From Flavobacteriales bacterium (GTDB lineage: Bacteria; Bacteroidota; Bacteroidia; Flavobacteriales_F; PHOS-HE28), in contig JAGFIV010000026.1 of NCBI GenBank assembly GCA_024103275.1, positions 1-64,000 of the forward strand: a stretch of DNA of 64,000 nt. The letters run 5' to 3'. This document shows positions 37,057 to 45,066 of the stretch, one piece after another. The position numbers and the translations under genes were made by a program. The notes under the pieces were generated by a model. It searched no databases. It was not told where the DNA came from and saw nothing but the letters and a program-made list of their open reading frames with translations. Every line of letters begins with the position of its first letter. Position 1 is the stretch's first letter.

Positions 37057-38166
37057 ATGACCAAAAACCTGAAGCCGCGGATCCTGTATGTGTATCCCCG
37101 GTCGTCCACATTCATCCGCAGGGACTTGGAGGCCCTTTCCAAGGATTTCAGGATCCACCATCAGCAATTCGACCGCGGCGGAAAGTGGATGCTGCCCTTT
37201 TCCCTTGTGCTCCAACTGCTCTGGCTGGTGCGCCATCGCATGGCCGGGGCAAGGGACGTGGTGGGCCATTTTGCCGGGTATCACACCGTGCTGCCCGTCC
37301 TGCTCGGGTTCCGCACGCACATCATCATCGCGGGAAATGACTCCTGTTCCTTCCCTGGCATCGGCCACGGCAGCTTCCGAAAGCCGCTGCTGGGCAAGGC
37401 CATCGGCTTTTCCCTGCGCAGGGCCGCCACGATCCTGCCCGTGCATGCGAGCTTGGCGCGGTTCACGAACGACTACAGCGACCTCGGGCCAAGGGAACAG
37501 GGCTTTCTGCATTTCGTGGACGGGATCAGGGCGGCCGTGATACCCATTCCCTACGGCTTCGATGCCCAGACCTGGTCCTGCGGCGTGGAGGGCGGGTCCC
37601 GGCAAGGTGTTCTTTGCGTTGCGGCCGGGGCCGGTTTCGGCGGCCGTGCCTTCCTGGTGAAAGGCTTGGACATCCTGTCGGCGGCGGCGGCGGGGATGCC
37701 GGATGTGCCGTTCACCTTGGTCGGCGTGGACACGCCCGGGGATTATCCCGTCCGTGCCAACGTGAAGGTGATCGGCCGCGTCACCCCCCAGCAACTGCGG
37801 GAACTGATGGCCTCCTCCAGTATTTACTGTCAAGCGTCCGTGGCGGAGGGGTTCCCGAACGGGCTTTGTGAGGCGATGCTGATGGGATGCCTGCCGGTGG
37901 TGAGCAACGTCACTTCCATGCCTGAGATCGTCGGGGCGAACGGCCGGGTGATCGCCAGGCGCGACCCAGCGTTGCTGCGCCAGGCCATAGCGGGATTGTT
38001 GGCGTTGCCTGCGGAAGAACAGGAACCGATGCGTCAACGCGCCCGTGAAAGCATTGCGTCACGCTTCCCCGCGGCATTGCGAACGGACCGCCTGGTGGCG
38101 GTGATCAAGGCGTCCATGGGCATGGGAAAAGCGGAAGCCCACAAGACTCATCCCCCGGCTGCCTGA
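37057..38166 (+). CDS. Glycosyltransferase family 4
   Basis: 369 residues, GT-B fold. The N-terminal YVYPRSSTFIRRDLEAL is typical of some Bacteroidetes glycosyltransferases. The C-terminal lobe has LVKGLDIL and the donor-site ASVAEGFPNGLCEAMLMGCLPVVS (EX7E-type). It stands alone, separated by about 295 bp from DUF2147, and converges on the second flippase. Probably part of surface-glycan synthesis. Confidence 0.88.
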   Translation: MTKNLKPRILYVYPRSSTFIRRDLEALSKDFRIHHQQFDRGGKWMLPFSLVLQLLWLVRHRMAGARDVVGHFAGYHTVLPVLLGFRTHIIIAGNDSCSFPGIGHGSFRKPLLGKAIGFSLRRAATILPVHASLARFTNDYSDLGPREQGFLHFVDGIRAAVIPIPYGFDAQTWSCGVEGGSRQGVLCVAAGAGFGGRAFLVKGLDILSAAAAGMPDVPFTLVGVDTPGDYPVRANVKVIGRVTPQQLRELMASSSIYCQASVAEGFPNGLCEAMLMGCLPVVSNVTSMPEIVGANGRVIARRDPALLRQAIAGLLALPAEEQEPMRQRARESIASRFPAALRTDRLVAVIKASMGMGKAEAHKTHPPAA

Positions 38167-38381
38167 AGCGGATCCGCCCGTTCCCATTGGGCCGGATCAG
38201 CGAATCGGCATCATTCCAGCCCGCACTTCGCACCTGGATCGGGCCGGGCAGGAGATGCGCATGGCCAATTCCTCCGGACGGCATGAATGGTCATCACAAC
38301 CTCGAAACCGTCGTTCATTCGGCAACGTGTGCCCTGCATTGAAAGCTTTTATCCTGTTCTCAGGAAAGCCGCCAAGAGTTC

Positions 38382-39881
38382 CTATCCCTTGGATCGGTAC
38401 GGCAAGAGTCCACGCGCCAGCTTCGCCGCCTGGTGCCCCAGGTCCGGGGCCAGGCCGAGCAGGTGCACCGACGTTCCATAGACCAGGGCCAGGAGCGCGG
38501 AGCGCCATGCGATGTCCACCACCGGTGGCCCGGCGTGCGGGAGGAACCCAAAGACCGCGGCCACGGCCAAGACCATGATGGCGGCGCGGAGGGTGATCAC
38601 ATTGAAAGGCCATAGGCCGAAGCGTCTTTGCAGGAAGATCACGCGCCAGCCTACCACCACCACCACGGAAACGAACGAGCTCCAGGCCGCACCGATCAGG
38701 CCCCACCACAGGATGAAGAAATAATCGAGCACCACGTTGAGCACCAGGAGCAAGGCACCGCTGACCGCATCGAACCAATAGCCGCGCGAGGTGATCACCA
38801 GGCCCGCACTGAGCCCCGTGGCCAGGTTGAGCACATTGGTGACGCCCAGCACCAGCATCACCGGGATGCCCACGGCGTAGGCGGGGTCCAGGAAGCTGAA
38901 CAGGCTGTCGGCGTTGACCCACAGCCCCAGCAGGATGAAGGCCGCCGCGACCAGTTGGATGATCGCCGTACGCTGGTACAGCATCTGCAACTTGGCATGG
39001 TCGCGCTCCTTCCAGGCCTGGGCCATCACGGGGATCACCGGCTGCAGCAGGGCCCGGGCCGGCACCATGACCACGCTGGCCATGAACAGGGCCACCGCAT
39101 AGTAGGCCACATGCGACAACCCTTCGGGTAGCATGGCGCCCACCATCACCTGGTCGATGTTGCCCACGGCAATGGCGGCCACGCTGCTGGCCAGGGTGAA
39201 CAGGCTATAGCGCAACATGCCAAGCCGTGTCCGGCGGCCGATCCGCATGCGGCCCAGCCCCAACCGGAGTTCGCCGGACCGCCACAGGTCCCACAGCACC
39301 ACGCCCGTGGTGAGCAGGAAGGTGGCGATGTAGAGCTGCAGGAACAACAGGAAACCCAGGCCCAGCACGGCGTACGCCAGGATCAATGCGGTCTGCAACA
39401 CCCGCAGCAGGAACTCGCGCGCCAGCACCGGGCCGATGCTGCGCCCCACCGAACGGCTGAACCCGCGTAGGACCAGCAGCCACACCTCGGCCATCACCAG
39501 CGGCAACACCCACAGGCCGTAGCGCGCATATAGCCCGCTGCCGTCGTTGATCCAAGCCACGAAACGATCATGCAGCAGGACGAGCACCGCCAAGGATGCC
39601 AGCCCGCCCACCGTGGCCACCGACAGGATGAGCCCGAACAGCCCCCGATGGTCATGCCCCCTTCCACGGAAGTAAGGGAAATACCGGATCGCCGTGTTCT
39701 CGCCGCCCAAGTGCGCCACCTGGGCCGCCACCACCGCGATGCTGACCAGCAACCGCGTGAGGCCGAATTCATCGGCGGTCAGGAACTTCGGGTAGAGCCA
39801 GGCCATGTTGACGAAGCCCAGGCCCATGCCCGCCACCGTGAGCACCGTGATCCAACTGGCTTGGCGCGCCACCGTGCCCAT
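38382..39881 (-). CDS. Polysaccharide biosynthesis flippase (Wzx/MurJ-like, second copy)
   Basis: 499 residues with about 14 hydrophobic segments, starting MGTVARQASWITVLTVAGMGLGFVN. It belongs to the same broad transporter family as the 21443 gene but is not a close copy. It starts one base after the stop of the upstream GT4 gene (39883-41151) and is probably translated with it. A second flippase suggests a second glycan or teichoic-type polymer. Confidence 0.9.
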   Translation of the reverse strand: MGTVARQASWITVLTVAGMGLGFVNMAWLYPKFLTADEFGLTRLLVSIAVVAAQVAHLGGENTAIRYFPYFRGRGHDHRGLFGLILSVATVGGLASLAVLVLLHDRFVAWINDGSGLYARYGLWVLPLVMAEVWLLVLRGFSRSVGRSIGPVLAREFLLRVLQTALILAYAVLGLGFLLFLQLYIATFLLTTGVVLWDLWRSGELRLGLGRMRIGRRTRLGMLRYSLFTLASSVAAIAVGNIDQVMVGAMLPEGLSHVAYYAVALFMASVVMVPARALLQPVIPVMAQAWKERDHAKLQMLYQRTAIIQLVAAAFILLGLWVNADSLFSFLDPAYAVGIPVMLVLGVTNVLNLATGLSAGLVITSRGYWFDAVSGALLLVLNVVLDYFFILWWGLIGAAWSSFVSVVVVVGWRVIFLQRRFGLWPFNVITLRAAIMVLAVAAVFGFLPHAGPPVVDIAWRSALLALVYGTSVHLLGLAPDLGHQAAKLARGLLPYRSKG

Positions 39882-39882
39882 G

Positions 39883-41151
39883 CTACAGCATATTCAGCAC
39901 ATTGGCCATTTGGGCACAGGTGGCCTCCCGCGACCAGCGATGGTCCGGCGCCGCCCCGCCCGCCTGGAACAAGGCCTTGATCCGATCGCCTTGGCCCATC
40001 AGATCAGGCCTGTCGATCACCGCATGGGGCGGGCGGTCCAGCACGCGCGCCACATCGCCCCCCACGGGCGCCACGGCCAGGACCGGCCTTCCCGTGCTGA
40101 TGTATTCGAACAGCTTGCCCGTAAGGATGCCCAGCACGTTCGGCGTATCGTTGGCCAGCAGGAGCAGCACCCGCGCACGCTGCATCAATGCCATGGCCTC
40201 CCCGTGCGGGACGCGGCCCACGCGTTCCACGTGCCCGCCCAGCCCCGCGGCTTCGATGCCCGCGAGCACCGCATGGTCCACGGGCCCCACCAGGCGCAAC
40301 CTGAACTTGGACGAAAACGCCGGGTCGCGGTCACACAACGCCCGCAGGGATCGCCATAGCTGCGGCGCATTGCGCGTGGGCGGCAGCGACCCCACATGTA
40401 CCAGGCTCCATGCTTCATCAACGGGGCCTGAAACGGCGGGAAGGTCCGCCACATCGTAACCGTTGGTGATCACCTCCACCCGGTTTGCGCCCAGCTTTTC
40501 GAGGTCCGCCGCCATGTGCCAGCCCACGGCGATCACGCGGTCCGCACCCCGGAGCACCTCCCCTTCCAAACGCTTGTGCTTGGCATCGGCCCAGCGGGTG
40601 AGCTTCAGCTGCGCGTAGAAGTCAATGTCGGTCCAAGGGTCGCGGAAGTCGGCGACCCACTTCACCCCCAAGGCGCGTTTCAACGCCAGGGCGATCAGGT
40701 GCATGCTGTGCGGCGGCCCCGTGCTGACGATCGCATCCACCGGGTTCTTCCGCAGCCAATGCTTCAGGAACTTCACCGAAGGGCGCACCCACCACACCCG
40801 CGCATCCGGGATGAAGAAATTGCTGCGCACCCACAAGGCCACATCCTCCTTCCAGCCGCCCTGCTTCTTCTCGTTCAGGAAGCCCACCTGCACCTTCTCC
40901 TTGGCACTGCGGCCGGTGAAGCGCTTGTACAGGTTGAACGGTTCGGTGATCGGCCGCTTGATCACCTCGATGTCCGGCCGCACATCCTTCAACAACCCGG
41001 GATCATCCGCCACCACCTCGGGGTTCTCCGGCGTGTAGATCACCGGCTGCCACCCGTGTTCCGGCAGCAGCTTGCTGAGCTTCAGCCAACGGTACACCCC
41101 CGCCCCGCCATTGGGCGGCCAGTAGTAGGTGATGATGAGGACGCGTTTCAC
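39883..41151 (-). CDS. Glycosyltransferase family 4
   Basis: 422 residues from a GTG at 41151, which opens on KRVLIITYYWPPNGGAGVYRW, the usual first strand of GT4 enzymes; no ATG is available in frame. WVADFRDPWTDI, VEVITNGYD and LTGKLFEYISTGRPVLAV are typical. An octamer tandem repeat directly abuts the start codon on the upstream side, which may affect initiation. Confidence 0.92.
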   Translation of the reverse strand: MKRVLIITYYWPPNGGAGVYRWLKLSKLLPEHGWQPVIYTPENPEVVADDPGLLKDVRPDIEVIKRPITEPFNLYKRFTGRSAKEKVQVGFLNEKKQGGWKEDVALWVRSNFFIPDARVWWVRPSVKFLKHWLRKNPVDAIVSTGPPHSMHLIALALKRALGVKWVADFRDPWTDIDFYAQLKLTRWADAKHKRLEGEVLRGADRVIAVGWHMAADLEKLGANRVEVITNGYDVADLPAVSGPVDEAWSLVHVGSLPPTRNAPQLWRSLRALCDRDPAFSSKFRLRLVGPVDHAVLAGIEAAGLGGHVERVGRVPHGEAMALMQRARVLLLLANDTPNVLGILTGKLFEYISTGRPVLAVAPVGGDVARVLDRPPHAVIDRPDLMGQGDRIKALFQAGGAAPDHRWSREATCAQMANVLNML

Positions 41152-41182
41152 GATCAGATGATCAGACGATCAGACGATCAGA
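41152..41182. repeat. Second tandem octamer array GATCAGA(C/T)
   Basis: About four copies of GATCAGAC/T fill part of the gap between yfhO and the GT4 gene, ending at the GTG start. It is the same family as the array at 2598-2632, in the opposite orientation relative to the nearest gene. Confidence 0.85.
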
Positions 41183-41231
41183 AAACCAATTGATCGGAAG
41201 ATGTGGTTTCGATCATCGGGATCACCTCGGT

Positions 41232-44069
41232 TCAGCTTTCCTTGCCTTGCCCACCGGTCATCGTTTCCCGGCTTCCTTTCAACCCCATGCCCAAGGCGAG
41301 CAGCACCAGCGCCAACAGCACGAAGGAGCTGATCGAGGCGATGCGGCCGCCGACGTTGTACGGCTTGCTCACAATGCGGAAACGGACCGTATGCTCCCCG
41401 GCGGGCACCTTCATGGCACGCAGCACGTAGTCCGCCCGCACATAGGGCGCAGGCTTTCCGTCGATCTCCGCCACCCAATCCGGGCCATACCAGATCTCGC
41501 TGAACACCACCACGCCGCCGTTGGCGCTGTTCACGGTGTAGGTCAGCTCGTTGGTGCGGTAGCTGGTGAGCACCACCTTGGCGGTGGGGTCCGGAGCGGC
41601 GGCACCGGCCACTTCGTTGTACCAGCGTGCATCCACCAGCGCGGTACGGCGGGGATCAATGGTCCCCAGCGCCGTCACTTCCTCGTCGGCATCCTTCACC
41701 TGGCGCACCTCATCGACGAACCAGGCGGAGCCCAGCGCGTACTTGTTCCTTACCGGTGCCTGGTCATCGGCGTAGATGAGGTAGCGCGCATTCAGCATGT
41801 TCAGCACGGGTTGTTGCGCCAACACGCTGTCGATGCGTTGCTGCGTGGCCCCCTGGCCGAAGGCGCCGATCACCCGGCCCAGCTCCGGCGCCAACTGGAA
41901 ATCGATCAGTTCCTGGTAGCGCTTCAGCTTGGCCCCGTGGTAGCCGCCGATGCTGCGGTGGAAGTAGCTCACCCGGGCATCGTTGAACGGATTGCGCAAG
42001 GCAAGCACCCTGAAGTCGGTGGTGCGGCGCAGGCTGGCGAAGCGCGTGTACACTTCGTCCTCCTTGCTCACCAGCCGCTGGCTTCCCCGCATCTTCGCCT
42101 TGGCCTGTTTCAAGCGCGCCAGGGCCTGCCCATAGTCGGCTTCCGTGGCCGCGTTGCTTTCAGCCTGCAGGATGGCCAGATCGGCCGGCTGCGGCTTGTA
42201 GGGATGTGCACTGGCATTTTTATCCTCCCAACCAACGTACTGGCCCTTGGCATTTTTGTCGTTGTTCACCCAACGGCGATCCACGCCCCAGAGGTCGATG
42301 AGCACCAGCACACCGATGCCCGCCACCATCACCGGCGTGCCAATGCGCTTGCGGCCATAGGCGAACAACAGCCCCGCACCCAGCAGCACCAGCACCAGGC
42401 TGCGCCATGCATCCGCACTGGCCACGCCCGTGCGCAGCTCCTTCAGGTTGTCGATGTACCGCTGGGTGGCAGCACCGTCCGTAGCCATCCGGGCATTGAG
42501 CTCCGCCATTTCGCGGTCGCTGAAGAAGCTGAGGATGCCCGAAGGCATCACCGCGACCACCAGCAAGGCCACCGCCAAAATGCCCGCGGTGGCCAGGAAC
42601 CGCTTTTCCGTCAGCTTATCCCAGGCCCCACCTTCGGCCAGCTGCTGCAGGTAAAGCACGCCCAGCACGGGTATCGCCAGCTCCACGATGACGAGGATGA
42701 TGGTGACCGCGCGGAACTTGTTGTAGCCGGGCACATGGTCGAGGAAGAAATCGGTGAGCGGCATGAAGTTGTGGCCCCAGCTCAGCAGCAGCGTCAGGAC
42801 AAGTGCGGCGAACAAGGCATAGGCCAAGGTGTCCTTCCACAGGAACAGGCCGGCCAGCAGGTAGGCGAGCAGCAACACGCCCACCCCCACCGGGCTGGCG
42901 ATCTGGCCCATGAGGATCACCACGGGAATGGCGGCCAGCATCCACCACCGCGCCCGTGTCTCAGCCCCGGCCAGCAAAAGCAGCATCAGCAGCACCACGA
43001 TGGCCCCCACATACACCGGCCCGCTGGTGAAATCCTGGTCGCCCCAATAGTTGTTCACGTAGCCGCCGCCTTGGTAGATGTCCAGCACCGCTTTGCGGAA
43101 GCCCGGGTCGGGGATCGCGTTCAGGTCTTCCTGGGATTGGACCAAGGAGCCGGAAGCCCCGCCCTTGATGTTGGGCACCAGCAGCGAAAGGCTCTCCTCC
43201 TTGCCATAGCTCCAATGCGTCACGTAGTCGCGGTCAAGCCCGCCGGTCTTGTTGGCCACATCGGGCTGGCCCTGCGGGTTGATGGTGAGCTCGCTCTTTC
43301 CCCGCGTGGTGTATTTGCCGTATTCCCAGGTGCTCCACAGCAAGCCCAGGTTGCACAACACCGCGAAGGCGATGCCTGCCACGCCCAACATGGCCCTGGC
43401 CCCGAAGTCGCCCAATTTCCTTTCGCGCACGGCACGCCACAGCTCGGCCAGGCCGAAGAACACCAGCACCATGGCCAGGTAGTAGGTGATCTGCAAATGG
43501 TTGGCATGTACCTGCAGCGCCAGGAAGAGCGCGAACAGGGCCGCCCCCAGGAACTTGCGCCCCCGCAGCAGCACATACAGCCCCCCGAGCACCATGGGCA
43601 TGTAGCCCACGGCGGTGGCCTTGCTGTTGTGCCCCGCCTCGATGATGATCAGGAAATACGAGGAGAAGGCGTAGGCCACCGCCCCCACCAGGGAAAGCCA
43701 GGGATCCACGCGCAGGCACAGCAGCAGGATGAACATGCCGACGAGGTAGAGGAAGACGAATGAGGCCGGACGCGGCAGGAAGCCGTGCAGCGCGGCTTCC
43801 ACCCAATCCAAGGCATTGGCCGGCCACTTCACCCCGATCTGGTAGGCCGGCATGCCGCTGAACATGCTGCCCGTCCATAACGGCTCCTCGCCGTTGTATG
43901 CCTCGCGGTGCTCCTGCATCTCCTGGGCCATGCCCTTGAACTGCAGGATGTCGTGCTGCTTCAACCGCATCCCCTCCAGCACGGGGCTGAAGTACACCAG
44001 CGACAAGACGAAAAAGGTGGCCACCGCCGCCAGCACCGGCAGCACTTTTTTCCAGTTCACGGGCTTCAT
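41232..44069 (-). CDS. YfhO family membrane protein
   Basis: 945 residues with about 12-14 transmembrane helices and a large C-terminal soluble region. Early motifs (YFSPVLEGMRLKQHDILQFKGMA, WTGSMFSGMPAYQIG and YAFSSYFLIIIEAGHNSKA) are typical of the Bacteroidetes YfhO-like GT-C proteins. In Firmicutes YfhO glycosylates lipoteichoic acid; the role here is unknown. Start at ATG 44069, overlapping the DUF4834 stop by one base. With the GT4 and flippase genes it forms a minus-strand run of about 6 kb. Confidence 0.9.
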   Translation of the reverse strand: MKPVNWKKVLPVLAAVATFFVLSLVYFSPVLEGMRLKQHDILQFKGMAQEMQEHREAYNGEEPLWTGSMFSGMPAYQIGVKWPANALDWVEAALHGFLPRPASFVFLYLVGMFILLLCLRVDPWLSLVGAVAYAFSSYFLIIIEAGHNSKATAVGYMPMVLGGLYVLLRGRKFLGAALFALFLALQVHANHLQITYYLAMVLVFFGLAELWRAVRERKLGDFGARAMLGVAGIAFAVLCNLGLLWSTWEYGKYTTRGKSELTINPQGQPDVANKTGGLDRDYVTHWSYGKEESLSLLVPNIKGGASGSLVQSQEDLNAIPDPGFRKAVLDIYQGGGYVNNYWGDQDFTSGPVYVGAIVVLLMLLLLAGAETRARWWMLAAIPVVILMGQIASPVGVGVLLLAYLLAGLFLWKDTLAYALFAALVLTLLLSWGHNFMPLTDFFLDHVPGYNKFRAVTIILVIVELAIPVLGVLYLQQLAEGGAWDKLTEKRFLATAGILAVALLVVAVMPSGILSFFSDREMAELNARMATDGAATQRYIDNLKELRTGVASADAWRSLVLVLLGAGLLFAYGRKRIGTPVMVAGIGVLVLIDLWGVDRRWVNNDKNAKGQYVGWEDKNASAHPYKPQPADLAILQAESNAATEADYGQALARLKQAKAKMRGSQRLVSKEDEVYTRFASLRRTTDFRVLALRNPFNDARVSYFHRSIGGYHGAKLKRYQELIDFQLAPELGRVIGAFGQGATQQRIDSVLAQQPVLNMLNARYLIYADDQAPVRNKYALGSAWFVDEVRQVKDADEEVTALGTIDPRRTALVDARWYNEVAGAAAPDPTAKVVLTSYRTNELTYTVNSANGGVVVFSEIWYGPDWVAEIDGKPAPYVRADYVLRAMKVPAGEHTVRFRIVSKPYNVGGRIASISSFVLLALVLLALGMGLKGSRETMTGGQGKES

Positions 44070-44320
44070 CAAGGCTCGGTTTTGTCTTTGATCTCCTCAA
44101 AATCGGCATCCTCCGCCATCAGGTCGGGCCTGCCGTTGCGCGGTTCGTCCACCCGTTCGATGCGGACATCACCCTTGGGGCGCTGCGGACCCGTCGTCCA
44201 GCGCAGGCGGTTTGGTCCGTCGTGGCGCTGGCGCACCCGCATCCACAGGCGCAGCACCTGCCAGACGATCAGCAGGATGAGGATGGTGCGCAGGGTGCCG
44301 TTGGCCGACAACAAATACAT
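44069..44320 (-). CDS. DUF4834 family small membrane protein
   Basis: 83 residues. One transmembrane helix (about 10-25, LRTILILLIVWQVLRLW) is followed by a charged tail ending AEDADFEEIKDKTEP. It matches the layout of DUF4834 proteins next to yfhO. The start at 44320 is just 6 bp after a TACATTCG box, implying a nearly leaderless message. Confidence 0.75.
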   Translation of the reverse strand: MYLLSANGTLRTILILLIVWQVLRLWMRVRQRHDGPNRLRWTTGPQRPKGDVRIERVDEPRNGRPDLMAEDADFEEIKDKTEP

Positions 44321-44325
44321 CGGTG

Positions 44326-44333
44326 CGAATGTA
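44326..44333 (-). promoter_or_regulatory. Promoter -7 element TACATTCG for DUF4834-yfhO
   Basis: Minus-strand TACATTCG followed by CA, ending 6 bp before the start codon. It fits the TAnnTTCG variant seen elsewhere in the window. Confidence 0.5.
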
Positions 44334-44480
44334 GAGGCCCCGCCAGAATGGGCACGCAGCGCCTGGCCACGGCCTGCGGGACACGGAAGGCCGATGACCA
44401 AGCATGATCCAGCCGTGCCCGGAGATCACGCCCCCCCTGTCGTTTCGGGGGATCGGGTTAACGTGGGGCGTAACGGGCCT

Positions 44481-44508
44481 GGATCTATTCATGGCCATGA
44501 ATAAGTCC
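44481..44508. repeat. Partial copy of the 38-bp palindrome
   Basis: It shares the core ATTCATGGCCATGAAT and the flanking GGATC with the full palindrome. The two cores are exactly 100 bp apart. The right arm is degenerate. Confidence 0.75.
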
Positions 44509-44575
44509 GTGCATGTTGAGCTTGGAAAATCTCATTCATCAGGCTATTTCCCTTCCGAAGCTCCTGAACATCACC

Positions 44576-44613
44576 GCACTGGATCCATTCATGGCCATGA
44601 ATGGATCCAGTGC
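44576..44613. repeat. Perfect 38-bp palindrome
   Basis: The sequence equals its own reverse complement over 38 bp with no loop, centred on GGCC between 44594 and 44595. It contains two BamHI-type GGATCC sites and two overlapping ATG words. It could be a binding site for a dimeric protein, a REP-like unit, or a recombination site. Confidence 0.85.
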
Positions 44614-44873
44614 TATCCCCGACCCCAAGCACCACCCCCCAGCGGAATCCGGCTCGGCCATCCGGTCATCCGGATGTCGGCAACGGGTCCATTGAGGCTC
44701 CGGGTCCAAAGTCTACTTCCGCGTAAATGGCGAAATGCCGTTTTGCTCTTCCCACTTACCGCACAGGGCTATCGCGTCTTCATTCATCAACGGTCATGAC
44801 TTCGGCAAAGGGGTAGGAACAGCAGGCCCAGCGTGCGTTCCTTGCTCCCCGGACCGTCGCTCGCTTTGGTCCG

Positions 44874-44914
44874 CCCCCTCGCCCTGAGCCCGCCGTTCGG
44901 CGGGCACGAGGGGG
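44874..44914. repeat. Branched GC-rich hairpin upstream of the DEAD-box helicase
   Basis: An outer 8-bp stem (44874-44881 with 44907-44914) encloses an inner 7-bp stem (44888-44894 with 44899-44905) with loop GTTC. It is not followed by a T run. It lies upstream of the inferred helicase promoter, so it is more likely a REP-like element than a leader structure. Confidence 0.6.
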
Positions 44915-45023
44915 ACGGGATTGCCGCACGCCGGGCCTGCTGTTCCGGCACATTCCCAGTACTGGCGGGAGAAATTGGACGCGATAGCCCTGACTTACCA
45001 CATCATATTCATAACCAAAAGAT

Positions 45024-45031
45024 TACCTTCG
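45024..45031 (+). promoter_or_regulatory. Promoter -7 element TACCTTCG for the DEAD-box helicase
   Basis: TACCTTCG followed by CG, 35 bp before the chosen start. The identical octamer with the same CG lies before carB on the other strand (54895-54902). Confidence 0.55.
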
Positions 45032-45066
45032 CGCCCCTTTTCGGCAAACCCGTTCAGGGTTTCCTC

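Larger units (their letters stand above)
44321..45066. other. Gene-free region of about 746 bp with palindromes
   Basis: No supported gene. The short open frames across it are generated largely by palindromic repeats. It holds a perfect 38-bp palindrome and a partial copy 100 bp before it, a branched hairpin at 44874-44914, and the helicase promoter at the right end. Confidence 0.65.

Noticed and set aside
41190-43763. Very long plus-strand open frame (857 codons) opposite yfhO
   Set aside because: It is His/Gln/Val-rich, typical of the antisense of a GC-rich membrane gene, and yfhO on the other strand is a clear family member.
44404-44799. 131-codon ORF across the palindromes
   Set aside because: Its repeated peptides (MAMNKS, IHGHEW) come from the palindromic DNA, and the rest does not look like protein.
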